Shown here piece by piece: positions 1 to 11,303 of a stretch of 64,000 bases of DNA. Position 1 is the stretch's first letter; the number at the start of each line of letters is the position of its first letter. The translations under genes were made by a program, and so were the position numbers. The notes below the pieces were generated by a model. The model worked only from the letters and a program-made list of their open reading frames with translations. It did not search any database and was not told the DNA's origin. The DNA is from Batkoa obscura (lineage: Eukaryota > Entomophthoromycota > Entomophthoromycetes > Entomophthorales > Batkoaceae): the NCBI GenBank assembly GCA_030770535.1, contig JASVEC010000008.1:1-64000 (forward strand), written 5' to 3'.

Positions 1-678
1 TAACCCTAACCCTAACCCTAACCCTAACCCTAACCCTAACCCTAACCCTAACCCTAACCCTAACCCTAACCCTAACCCTAACCCTAACCCTAACCCTAAC
101 CCTAACCCTAACCCTAACCCTAACCCTAACCCTAACCCTAACCCTAACCCTAACCCTAACCCTAACCCTAACCCTAACCCTAACCCTAACCCTAACCCTA
201 ACCCTAACCCTAACCCTAACCCTAACCCTAACCCTAACCCTAACCCTAACCCTAACCCTAACCCTAACCCTAACCCTAACCCTAACCCTAACCCTAACCC
301 TAACCCTAACCCTAACCCTAACCCTAACCCTAACCCTAACCCTAACCCTAACCCTAACCCTAACCCTAACCCTAACCCTAACCCTAACCCTAACCCTAAC
401 CCTAACCCTAACCCTAACCCTAACCCTAACCCTAACCCTAACCCTAACCCTAACCCTAACCCTAACCCTAACCCTAACCCTAACCCTAACCCTAACCCTA
501 ACCCTAACCCTAACCCTAACCCTAACCCTAACCCTAACCCTAACCCTAACCCTAACCCTAACCCTAACCCTAACCCTAACCCTAACCCTAACCCTAACCC
601 TAACCCTAACCCTAACCCTAACCCTAACCCTAACCCTAACCCTAACCCTAACCCTAACCCTAACCCTAACCCTAACCC
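1..678. repeat. Telomeric TAACCC array
   Basis: The first 678 bases are an unbroken run of the hexamer TAACCC, exactly 113 units, with no variant unit seen. Read outward on the other strand this is TTAGGG, the usual telomere repeat of most fungi and animals. It fixes the window as a chromosome end with position 1 outermost. The array stops abruptly at a foldback element, with no transition zone of degenerate repeats. Confidence 0.98.
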
Positions 679-1474
679 TTGTAAAATATTGGTTTATTAG
701 CTCTCGGATTGATTATAACGCAACAATCACTCAAGTTGCTGTGTTCTCAAGTTCAAATACAATCAAATCAGAGTCCCTTATTTTGATTTGCTGCGAGAAT
801 TTCTAACTTCATATTGCGAAGAATATTATCTCGTTTTAATATCCATACTTATTGGAGTATAAAAGAGATTCTTCAATATGATAACTCGAGGCTTTTTAAC
901 TGAATTACTCCTTGATATCGTACTATTAATAAAGTCACTAAGTCTTTCTGACAATATCTTACGTAGATTTTACAGTAGTATTGTCTATTCTATTTGTTTT
1001 ATATAGTTCGTAACTTATTACGTATTATTCTTATTCATTTAAGTCTATCTTAGTTATATAAACTAAGACCTTTCGACTCAAGGCAAGTTAATCAACCAAG
1101 AACTGTTTTTAACTCCTACCACTGAGTATCAACTTTCACAACGATATCAGGGAGTAATTCAATTAAAAAAGCTTTGAGTTATTATGTTGAGTAGTCTCTT
1201 TTATACACCAACTGGGTGGCTATATATAAGGAACATTATAACAGTTATTCCTTATTATAGTTACCAAGTATGGACATTAAAACGTGGACAATAAGTTCTT
1301 TACAATTAGGCGGTAGGGATTCTCACAGCAAATCCAAATAAGGAACTTTGGATTGATTGTATTATATGAATCACGGTCAAATCGAATACAAGGCTCCAAC
1401 TAGTTTTGTAAATAAGTTAAGTGACTATTATATGATAATCAGTTGTAGAGCTGATGAGGCAATATTTTACACAA
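679..1474. repeat. Subtelomeric foldback element touching the telomere
   Basis: This is an ~800-bp non-coding element whose two arms are imperfect inverted repeats. The left arm (about 679-940) and the reverse complement of the right arm (about 1145-1474) share, in the same order, TGTAAAATATTG, GATTTGCTG, TTTTAATNTCCATACTT, GTATAAAAGAGA and GAATTACTCC. The telomere joins it directly at its left terminus. Related sequence occurs at 16084-16540, 18919-19284, 19478-19587 and about 58507-58650. No ORF is seen. It is best read as a non-autonomous foldback or long-TIR MITE, or as a subtelomeric repeat spread by transposition. Confidence 0.75.
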
Positions 1475-1558
1475 GTTAATAAAAAATACTTTAAGCTTAT
1501 TATAATAAAATTTTAATAGTTTTTAATTATTTAAATTGTTTTTATAATTAGCATTATA

Positions 1559-1656
1559 TGGGGATGTTTTTTTTGGTTTCATTATTTTCTCCATTTTTTA
1601 AGCGCTATTTTAGAAGAAAGATTGTTAGTAAAATTATTAAAAAAACACATCCTTAA
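1559..1656 (+). mobile_element. MITE (TGGGGATGT family)
   Basis: An ~100-bp copy of the dispersed MITE. It begins TGGGGATGTTTTTTTTGG after a TA, has the core TTTTTTAAGCGCTATTTT, and ends ACATCC. The right end is somewhat diverged. Confidence 0.85.
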
Positions 1657-1864
1657 TATAGATTTTATTAAAATAAAAGGCATTAAACTTAGGGTTAGTA
1701 AACAAACAAGCTTTATTTTATAATTATTATAAGTAAAATAAAATAATTTTTTTTATTTATATAGCCTATATTTTTTTAAAGTAATATATAAATTACATAT
1801 TTCCCCTACTTTTTTTAAAATTTCAAAATTAATTAACTAATACAGCTATTTAAAGCTAAATATA

Positions 1865-1964
1865 TGAGGATGTATTTTTTTGTTTAAGAATTTTGCTAAC
1901 AATCTTTCCGCTAAAATAGCGCTTAAAAAATGGAGAAAATAATGAAGCCAAAAAAACATCCCGA
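1865..1964 (-). mobile_element. MITE (TGGGGATGT family)
   Basis: A reverse-oriented copy. It starts TGAGGATGTATTTTTTTG, has the core AATAGCGCTTAAAAAATGG, and ends AACATCCCGA followed by TA. Confidence 0.85.
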
Positions 1965-2285
1965 TATGTTTAAACTTAGAAAGTTGCATTAGTTAATTAA
2001 TTTCAAATTTAAAAAAGCAGCAAAAAAGACAAACAATAAAAAATATTCTCAAAATTATTTTATAATTATTTTAACAAAATTTTAATTAAGCTATAAATAT
2101 TAAAAAATACATTATTTTAAATATTTTTATTTATTATTTAAGCTATAAATTGTGTAATTATATCAATATTATAAAGTTTTATCAAAAAACATATTTATAC
2201 AGCTAGTATGATATTTCTCATAATGTTATAATATTACAAATAAACTAAAATTTTTAATATTTATTTGATAAAGTTAGCTATTATA

Positions 2286-2386
2286 TGGGGATGTTTTTTT
2301 TGGTTTCATTATTTTCTCCATTTTTTAAGCGCTATTTTAGCGGAAAGATTGTTGGTAAAATTCTTAAATAAAAAAATACATTCTCA
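2286..2386 (+). mobile_element. MITE (TGGGGATGT family)
   Basis: A well-preserved forward copy flanked by TA on both sides. The core AAGCGCTATTTTAGCGGAAAG is present, and the right end reads ACATTCTCA. Confidence 0.88.
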
Positions 2387-2421
2387 TATTATACTTTATA
2401 GCTATATACTCAATATTGACA

Positions 2422-2522
2422 TTTGGTGATGTTTTTTGGTTTCGTCACTTTTTCCATTTTTTAAGCACTATTTGAATGGGAAGATTGTTAGTAAAATTCT
2501 TAAATAAAAAAATACATCCTCA
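2422..2522 (+). mobile_element. MITE (TGGGGATGT family), diverged ends
   Basis: A forward copy with a changed left terminus (TTTGGTGATGTTTTTTGG) but a clear core and right end (AAATACATCCTCA). It lies only ~35 bp from the previous copy in the same orientation. Confidence 0.8.
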
Positions 2523-3698
2523 TTTATATTAAATACTTGATACTATTTTAATTTAAACTTAAATCAAGTCATACTTTGTTTTTGTTTCTAAAATAAAATT
2601 TAACTTAATAAACAACAAATTATATTTTAATATAAGTAAACTTATTTTTTTAATTTATTGTCACTAATTATTATCTTTAAACATTTTAGTATTAATTAGA
2701 TTAAATTATAAATGCTTAAATTTAGCGCTTTTAGCAAATAATTTTATACAAAAATTTAGTTTTTGATCATTTTAAAATTAAATAAAAAGCCATTAATATC
2801 ACAGTACCGAATGCATAGAAATATTTTTCATAAAAATATATTGGGACATCCAGATTTTAAATTATTAAGTGACAAATTTCCCAAACTTAAAGATTAATAG
2901 ATACATTTAATAAAGCAAACAACTAAAAACAATTATTGGTATATTTAAAAAAAGAGAAAGCAACGCCTCTAAAGAGGGATTAGACGTTTAATTTCAAAGA
3001 TATTGAAGGATTAAGGTATTCTTGTATATCTTCAAAAGCTTTAATAACGATATAAAGAACTTAAATGCTCAATTTTGGAAAAATATTTTAATCTCGAATT
3101 AAGGTTTCCTTTAACTGATTTATGTCCAATAGTAACAAATAATAAACAACTTTATACAAATTTAAAATTAGATTTAAGATAGGTAACGTTTTATTTTACT
3201 GCTGTAATATAACTATAACAAAATACAATAATCGAAAACATAATATTTTGAATCATTAGATAAAAAAATGTTCAACAGTTTAATAATAATTGAATATTTG
3301 CTCTGTAATCATTGAACTATAGGTGTTATTTTATACGAATTCTTCCATGTTTAGCAATAACATCTCTACCAAAACTATAATAAAATCATTTGCTATCTGG
3401 TTTATATAAGTTATCCAACAATTAGTCTATAACAATGCTAATTATTGTACAAGGCTTCTACATATTAACTATTATAATAATCCTTCAATAAACGTACTAT
3501 AATTCTCTTGTGTTCGATTATGCTTTTCATTGTAGCATGCTTTTAATGCTGTTGTAAATAAAACGGATCCTTGAATTGTTATTTTTCGTTTGGCTTAAAA
3601 GTTAGCTTAGATTTATAAAACTCTATAGGGATTAAAAAATGATAAAAAAGATAAACTTACAATTAGCTTTAAATTATTTTATAAATAGCACGATATGC
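2523..3698. other. Gene-free subtelomeric DNA, possibly a decayed ORF
   Basis: About 1.2 kb of very AT-rich sequence without an intact reading frame. Around 2955-3180 the plus strand reads as a broken frame with an Arg/Lys-rich piece followed by a plausible protein-like stretch, and 3300-3600 is richer in non-A/T bases than its surroundings. These could be remnants of a coding sequence such as a transposase, but I recognise no family. The 64-codon ORF at 3639-3833 overlaps the RPS15 3' end on the opposite strand and is not a gene. Confidence 0.35.
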
Positions 3699-4390
<692 letters not shown>

Positions 4391-5291
4391 TATGATTTAG
4401 TGAAAGTTAAAGATAACTGCACGAAAGAGGGATCATTGTTTCTTCCTACTATGAATCTTTGTTAGCTTAAGGTGAGTTAAAACATAGCTCAAAAAATAAA
4501 TTTATTCTATCAAATCAAAGATCATTTAAATGGAAATATTGAAATATTATTTGTCAGAAAACCAGACTGCAGCAAATTTAAATTTATTTGATTTATAAAT
4601 TTATATATTAGCTTATTATATTTAACATATTTATTAGAATACACACACTGCTATAATTTTTTGTTATGCTCAATTTTTAAACTAATGGAGTTTAATAAAA
4701 TAGGAGTACATATGAGTACTCAGATACCGCTGCTTTTATTAAAATACTTAATTTGTTAAAATAGTTAACTTGATCAAATAATAATTTTATTGAGCTTTTT
4801 TGTAATAACTTTTGGAATATTGAATATTTATTTTTGAACTTATATTGAGTTGAATGATTTTACCAAGGCTTTATCCATTTAACTCAACATTACTTTCAAT
4901 TGTTGCATTATAAGATCAAATATTACTTTTATTAATATTTAGATAATAAAATATTTAAAATAGCACTACTTATTTTTAGTACAGAAGGTAAATTTTAAAA
5001 ATATAAACTTGAAGCTTTTACCCAACAATATTATGAAAATGATTGCATGTCTAATAATGAAACTTTTGCTTATTTAAAATTGTATGAAAAGCTTACGATT
5101 TTTACTATATTTAGTGGCGTTTATTTATACAGATCTCTTTTATACAAATGAATTAAGTGAATAAGTATTAATATTAAACCAAATTCTACATAAAATTTAT
5201 ACAAATTATGGTTATAGATTTTATTATGAAGCTTGAACTTGGTAAGAAAATAATACATTTTATATTACCTTATGAAAACAATTAAATTACT
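4391..5291. other. Intergenic, nothing recognised
   Basis: About 900 bp of AT-rich DNA between the RPS15 start and the CSTF2 stop. I see no ORF, RNA gene or repeat copy. The RPS15 promoter must lie in the part next to 4390. Confidence 0.6.
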
Positions 5292-6405
5292 TTAGTTTGA
5301 ACCGTTCCCATGTCCACCCAAAATTTGTGCACGTAATCTTAATAAATTTTGTCGCTGCTCAGGTGGTAATAAATCAATTTCGCTATTTGACATACTCATT
5401 ACTTGTCTTATAAGCGCATCCTGTTGATCGCTCTTGATTGGTTCATTTGGTGGTGGTCTAAATTGTGTTTGATGGTGAGATACAAAAGGAGGTGGGCGCT
5501 GGTGATGAGCAGGAGAATGGGAAAAATTTGGCTGATTTCCCGGTGGAATTCTTTGAAATCCTTGCATTTGATTTGGCATAGGTGGTCGAATATCATGGCC
5601 TGGTGAATCATATGGTATACTATTACTGGGGTTATCATCTATTAAATTCATTATTTTCATTGCCTGAACTAGGGCGAAGCAAAGTTGTGGATTTTGAGCC
5701 AAAAGAAGCTTTGCATTATTTGTATTAAGTTGTATCATCATCTTAATTATAGATTAAAAATAGAATATTATAAATACTATAAAGTTTACATTAACCTGTG
5801 TTATTAATTCAAATATTTGAGGTGGAGACATTGAAGAAAGAATATGATTGATTGCTTCATTTGAATTAAAAGGTGGTCTAATCTAAAAGATATTTTTAAA
5901 TTAATAATACACAATATAAATTTAACATGAATATTTCGAATGTAAAAGACATGAGTTAAATTCTTTATTTTGAATATTATTTTTATTAAATAGGTTTACC
6001 TCTTGCTTATTCCCACCACCTATATTTTGTGGTGGAAGGTTTTGTTGGTTTTGATTATTTGGATTTCCCTGAAAATTAGACTTTGATTGATTATTATTTG
6101 CATCCGCTTCAGCTGGTGCAACTTTTAACTGTCTTCCACCAATATCATATCCATCTAAATTTCTTACTGCACTAGCAGCTGTTGCTGCATCTAAAAATTC
6201 ACAAAATCCATATCCTTTTGGTCTCCCAGTTTCTCTATCACGGTTTATTCTGAAATTAGAAACAGGGCCAACTTCCTTAAATATTTCTATCATATGTGCT
6301 TCGGTACAATCAAAAGGAATGTTACCCACTATTTTATTAATAATTTTTAACTGAATATCAATATAGATTACCAAAAACTGCGTTAGACCCAGAGAATTTC
6401 TGCAT
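5292..6405 (-). CDS. RNA15: Cleavage stimulation factor subunit 2 (CstF-64 / Rna15)
   Basis: An RNA-binding subunit of the mRNA 3'-end cleavage/polyadenylation complex, which recognises the U- or GU-rich element. There are four exons: 6372-6405, 6000-6328, 5796-5882 and 5292-5741. Splicing exon 1 (MQKFSGSNAVF) to exon 2 rebuilds the RRM RNP2 motif AVFVGNIPFD; RNP1 is GRPKGYGFCEF. A Gln/Asn-rich linker follows. Exon 3 encodes the hinge (IRPPFNSNEAINHILSSMSP), which in this family binds CstF-77/Rna14. Then come a Pro-rich segment and the conserved C-terminal helical domain (EIDLLPPEQRQNLLRLRAQI). About 300 residues, shorter than human CstF-64 and close to yeast Rna15. Its start is separated from the divergent 588-residue gene by ~360 bp, which may hold a shared promoter. 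Confidence 0.9.
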
Positions 6406-6764
6406 ATCAATAAAGTTGGACACAAGTTATTAAAAATTTAAGATAGTTGAATCTGATAATTGAAATATTGATTTAAGGGTTTAGGTTCACTTTAGAGTCA
6501 GTATTTTGTTATTTGCAAATTCTAATAGAATGGCTCCAATGAAATTCTACATATGAATTTCAGATTGAATTGCATTATTTGGATAAAACAAAGGATAAAT
6601 CAATAATTGATGTAAACTTCAATTGTATTATTCGCTATTTTTAGTTTAACAAGAACAATTTTAACCTTAATATGTGGATTTGTTTTAAAGGATTACATCA
6701 TTATTTAATCAAATGCCTCTTCTAAAATTTAACAAAATAGCTAATTTTTAAAATGATTTTTTAA

Positions 6765-8531
6765 ATGATAATGACCTTGGCTGATACCAATAAAGAAAAT
6801 AGTCACGGCTCCTCATATTCAGTTTCTTCCTTTGGAAGCAACTTTCTCTCCCCTCATAAGCACCGGAAATCCAAGCATCAAAAAGAAATTGAAGCAAAAA
6901 AATTAGCCTTGAATGTAAAAGAAATCCTATTAGATACTTCTGATGATTTAAAAACTCAGAAAACAGTAAGAGCATTACAAGATCCAAGAACATTAGAAAA
7001 GGTTTTTGATATATTAAAGTGTACCCCTTCATTACAAAAAAGCAGTTATCAAAAAATATTGAAGAAAGTAAATAGTATACCTAAAGTGGAAAACGAATCA
7101 AGCACAACCATAAAAGAGAAAACAACATTGAATAAGAAAAAGAATAACACCAGATCCAATGTTGCCACATTTAATAAGAAGCCATTTGATTTGTCAAAAA
7201 AGAGTAAAAGAACAAGGAAACCTAATAAGCAAAGCAAGGTAAACCCGAAAATAGCCGAGTTAGCCTCTTTCTTTGAGAAAGATAACAAATCACTTTCAAT
7301 TAAATCTTTTGAACATATAAAAATAAAAAAAAATGATACCAAACCAATAACGTATAAAAAAGAGGGTATAAATGGAAGCAATTATAAAACATATGTAAAA
7401 ACCGAAGATAAATCTACTGAAAAGTTAAAATTAGAGCTTGATAATATAGTTCCGGATATTTTAATTAATGAAAGGAAGGGAACAAAAAACAACATTAAGC
7501 TAAAAGAAGAGGATAATGATCTAAGTTCAATGGTATCTCATAACAAAGAGACCCCAGCTGTTTTAATTGATGAAAAGAGAATCACAAATAGTATCGATGG
7601 TATAAAACAAGAGAATAACAATTCGAGCTCAACCATAGTTGATCATTTGAGTATAAAAATAGACGAGGGTAATTCATCGATCATATCTGAACTTTCATCA
7701 GAGTATACAACTTTTTCTAATAATGACGCAGATGATGATATGAAATCGGAAAGCGAATTAAGATCAATTTCTGAATCAAGTCTAAGTGGAATTACGTTAA
7801 AAGAATCGCATATTCTTAGGGATTCGTATGCCAAACAGCTGAGAAGAAGGCATGCCATGAAAAGAAATAAAATTTGCCCGACATCAAACCTTTGTTCTCC
7901 AGTTCCTACTTTTGACCCTTCCCTTCCATTGGACGATAAGGTTAATTTTGTTAATCCTCTTAAAAAATATTTTGGACTTCTTTCTCCTTCAAAAGGAAAC
8001 AAGAAAAAGTCAGATATATTGTGTTATGACCACCATTTACAAAGAGCATATCTTCCAGTTGAACTAATTGAAAATATACCTATATCAGAGCAAGTCAAAG
8101 TTTTTATTAATAAAGACGAAGTTGAAGCTTATAGAAAAAGTGGAATGACGCACCTTGATATAAATACAATCAGTCAAGATAAAGAATCTATGCCAGGGTT
8201 ATTGTCTTCTGCTCATGACATATGGTATGAAGATTTAAGCCCGCCAAAAGATGGCGTATCTGTATATGTTTATTGGTGGGGATATGAAGTTTATGTACCT
8301 GTGAAAGTACTAGAACAGCTTAGAAAGCAGGGATCTACTACCACTTCTATAATTAGCTTTATTACTGCGATCACTACAGCAGTACCTTTAATTCAGCCAA
8401 TACTGAAAATTTTATCCGCCTTTATTTCAATGGAATCTTCAGCGTCCGATCTATTTCGATCAGACATTGGAACTGTACTCACTGCAACGTGGATTTTACC
8501 TTTCTTAGTAATACCGAGAGCGTGGAACTAA
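6765..8531 (+). CDS. Unknown 588-residue protein with a conserved-looking C-terminal domain
   Basis: A single uninterrupted exon. I do not recognise a named family. Residues ~1-130 hold a basic region and a helical segment (DPRTLEKVFDILKCTPSLQ). Residues ~130-390 are Lys/Ser/Asn-rich and probably disordered. From ~390 the protein becomes ordered: NPLKKYFGLLSPSKG, then YLPVELIENIPISEQVKVF, a Trp-rich segment YVYWWGYEVYVPVKVLEQLR, and a hydrophobic stretch (~530-560, SFITAITTAVPLIQPILKIL) before a C-terminus ending LTATWILPFLVIPRAWN. I have an uncertain memory of a similar WWGYE...P...P-R-W tail in uncharacterised fungal proteins. The hydrophobic stretch could be a membrane or buried segment. 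The start could also be the second Met, three codons in. Confidence 0.75.
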   Translation: MIMTLADTNKENSHGSSYSVSSFGSNFLSPHKHRKSKHQKEIEAKKLALNVKEILLDTSDDLKTQKTVRALQDPRTLEKVFDILKCTPSLQKSSYQKILKKVNSIPKVENESSTTIKEKTTLNKKKNNTRSNVATFNKKPFDLSKKSKRTRKPNKQSKVNPKIAELASFFEKDNKSLSIKSFEHIKIKKNDTKPITYKKEGINGSNYKTYVKTEDKSTEKLKLELDNIVPDILINERKGTKNNIKLKEEDNDLSSMVSHNKETPAVLIDEKRITNSIDGIKQENNNSSSTIVDHLSIKIDEGNSSIISELSSEYTTFSNNDADDDMKSESELRSISESSLSGITLKESHILRDSYAKQLRRRHAMKRNKICPTSNLCSPVPTFDPSLPLDDKVNFVNPLKKYFGLLSPSKGNKKKSDILCYDHHLQRAYLPVELIENIPISEQVKVFINKDEVEAYRKSGMTHLDINTISQDKESMPGLLSSAHDIWYEDLSPPKDGVSVYVYWWGYEVYVPVKVLEQLRKQGSTTTSIISFITAITTAVPLIQPILKILSAFISMESSASDLFRSDIGTVLTATWILPFLVIPRAWN

Positions 8532-9258
8532 CTAATTAATACTTACAATATTAATATCATAGCAATTTTAATTTTTAACTAATCATTTAATTATAATAAA
8601 TAATTAATATCAATTTTATCATTTCATGTTGTTGTTAATTTGTAATAATATTGCAATTATTATAACTTTACTATTACTAACACCCAGATAAAGCTTATAT
8701 GGTTTATGTTCTCTACTTTAAAGTTAATTAATATTTTAATAGCTATATAGCATCGGTATGTTATTATATTTTTTATTTCAAAATCTTGTTATTGGTATTT
8801 TCAACTTACCACAACTATAGTGAGAAAAATTCGAACAAACGGATTAGATATTTTTAATAGTAATTAAGAGCTAAATTAAGCAAAATATAACCTTGTTGAA
8901 AATTAAAACAATGATGGTGAACTGTAATAACTTTCGCTACAACTTTTCAAATTTTACTATATTTTGTTCAAATATTTTTTGAAATACTATATGTGGATGT
9001 TTTTTTTGGTTTCATTACTTTTTCCATTTTTTAAGCGCCATTTGAGCGGAAAAATTGTTAGTAAAATTCTTAAACAAAAAAATATATCCCCATATAGGGT
9101 TGAAAAACCTGTACTGTGAATAACCACATTGACTAATTCAGTTATAGACAAAAATTCCTAAAAAAATAAACAGTTTTAAATAGTGTTTACAAATTGACAT
9201 GTAAATTATTTAATAAATAACCTTAAAAATATAGCATTTATAGTTTTATTTCATTATA
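8532..9258. other. Convergent intergenic region with a MITE
   Basis: The 3' flanks of the 588-residue gene and the trypsin gene meet here. Apart from the MITE at 8992-9092 I see only AT-rich sequence. Confidence 0.6.
8992..9092 (+). mobile_element. MITE (TGGGGATGT family)
   Basis: A forward copy, 101 bp, flanked by TA on both sides. It starts TGTGGATGTTTTTTTTGG, has the core AAGCGCCATTTGAGCGGAAA, and ends ATATCCCCA. Confidence 0.9.
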
Positions 9259-10023
9259 TTAAAGATATGAGTTTATGAACTTATTATAATTATAAATACG
9301 AGTATAAATTCCTGGTAAATCTTTTTTAGCGCACCCTGAGCCAACCGAAACAATACCTACTAAATAATTACCGTACTGCGATGGGTAAAATAAAGGGCCT
9401 CCAGAATCACCTGTACAAGAATCAACTCTGCCTACTGCATATCCAGCACACAATGTATATTGTGAAACAATAGTATAATTGATCTTTTTATAATTGTTTA
9501 CACAGGTATTGGAATTAAATACTGGAACATTTGCTTCCATCAGAACTGGAGAAGCTGCTCCTTTCTCCTGAAGCGCGCCCCAACCAACAACTTTTAATGG
9601 AGTATTATCATAGTAGCTTATACCATAAGTATCTAGATAGATATTCAGATTTCTTGATGAATAGGTACTAAGTTTCCATACAGCAATATCATTGTAGTAT
9701 GTATCTGGGTTGTACTGTGGATGTTTGTTTATAGATGTCACTTTAGATCTTTTTGCTCCTTGTTGGCTATCTGGTAAAGTCAAGTTATATAATCTAGATA
9801 CCACCTCAACTTGTCTAGGATCAACGTCAGAACAATGGGCTGCTGTTATAACCAGATCTTGTCTATAAAGTACGCCTCCGCAATAATGTTGTCCAAAAAA
9901 TTGCAACGAAGCAGTAAACGGATATTTATTTGGTGGATATACAGCGTACCCTCCAATGATTTTAGGTTGGATTTGGCTATTGATAAAGCGAAATAAATAA
10001 ATCAGATACAATAAAAAGATCAT
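9259..10023 (-). CDS. Secreted trypsin-like serine protease (family S1A)
   Basis: A 254-residue intronless gene. The N-terminal ~16 residues (MIFLLYLIYLFRFINSQ) form a signal peptide, followed by a very short propeptide and the activation site K|IIGG (residues 22-25). The catalytic triad is complete: His63 in TAAHC, Asp112 in NDIAVWKL and Ser207 in GDSGGP. Asp201 in DSCTGDSGGP is the S1-pocket aspartate that gives trypsin specificity for Arg/Lys. Conserved Cys residues are in place, and the protein ends at the usual C-terminal helix. The propeptide ends in Lys, so trypsin-like self-activation is possible. Secreted trypsins are common in some early-diverging and arthropod-associated fungi and may serve in host or food protein digestion; the substrate is unknown. 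Confidence 0.93.
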   Translation of the reverse strand: MIFLLYLIYLFRFINSQIQPKIIGGYAVYPPNKYPFTASLQFFGQHYCGGVLYRQDLVITAAHCSDVDPRQVEVVSRLYNLTLPDSQQGAKRSKVTSINKHPQYNPDTYYNDIAVWKLSTYSSRNLNIYLDTYGISYYDNTPLKVVGWGALQEKGAASPVLMEANVPVFNSNTCVNNYKKINYTIVSQYTLCAGYAVGRVDSCTGDSGGPLFYPSQYGNYLVGIVSVGSGCAKKDLPGIYTRIYNYNKFINSYL

Positions 10024-11303
10024 TTTATAATAATATTATTAGAGTATTATGGGTTTATATTTATATATATTTTATAGGATTTATTTTATCAAAGCCTCTT
10101 GATGTTAAAACAATTATAACTTAAATAGTAGTGTAATACTTGATTTGCAAAATAAAAATTCATGCCAACTATGTTAAATGTGAAGCTCACGCCCATTTTT
10201 ATTCAAATAAAAAATGACATTAAATTATTAAAAGTACATTTTTAAGTGTATGAATTTCGAAAAAGCATTATATAAAGTGCTTTTGTGGTAAAATTCTTCA
10301 TTCACAAAGTTGAAAGCATCAGCAATAGAAATAATTGTATATAGGTTGTGTTAAAATATATTCAAATAAAATAAAATGACTAAAAATTGAAAAATTTAAG
10401 CCGCAAAACTCAAGTGGTAGAAGCTTTTATTCAAAAACATACTATTGCTTAATTATCTTTTAACCTTACTTTGTATTATGTATTATATAAAAGGTGTGTC
10501 TAAATTAATGATAGAAACTACACAATATGTATCTACAATTAATATGCTTTTCACTTATAAGTTAAAGATCTGGGGTAGAATGTATCTAAAAAATCTAAAA
10601 ATAAATGTTTGAGTCTTTCTACAACTTTAAACTTAAAAAAAGCCTGTAAAAATAGTAAATATGTGAGGTTTTAAAAGATTCACTAACATAAAAATAGATT
10701 AACTTATACCCTAGGTACAATTTCTTTCCGGTTTTGACTTATTGAAAATAGCATAGCCTAAATACAGATACTATAAAGATAGTTGTTCTTTTATTTAATT
10801 TTAAATAAACCACATTGCAATGTTTTTGTTTCAATATTTAGCTAATAATGTTTTTTTAATTTATGATATGTAAAAATGAGCAAATTAATGGAATCAAACA
10901 AACATTCTCATACTGGTTATACAAATTTTAATATAAATCAAATTGGAAAGTTAGATTTTTACTTTTGATAAAGTTTTCAAACTTATCCAGATATTTTTAC
11001 AACGATCCTACTTATATTTGAGAATAATTTAACATTATCTTATTATTCCTAAGGGTAGCATGGATTAAATAATTGATAAAAATAGTATATAAATGATGAA
11101 CTATGTAAAAATAAGGATACGTTTAGATCTAATTGGCTATCATTGACTCTGACTAATCACAATCAAAATCATTGGTTAAATTTGATCACAAATTATACAA
11201 CATTCGAAATAAAAATGATGTGTTAAAATATCTTTTAAAGATTATAAAAAGGTATAATATACACTGCAATATAAGCTTTTATTTCATTAAACCATTACTT
11301 AGC
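10024..11303. other. Intergenic, nothing recognised
   Basis: About 1.3 kb of AT-rich DNA between the divergent trypsin and YHM2 genes. I found no ORF, RNA gene or copy of the local repeat families. The reading frame open from 11172 into YHM2 exon 1 is upstream of the family's normal start. Confidence 0.55.

Noticed and set aside
1-678. A CRISPR-like array
   Set aside because: The regular repeat is a pure hexamer with no spacers: a eukaryotic telomere.
11172-11303. N-terminal extension of YHM2 from an upstream in-frame ATG
   Set aside because: The extra residues have no counterpart in the family, and the ATG at 11304 gives the normal short N-terminus.
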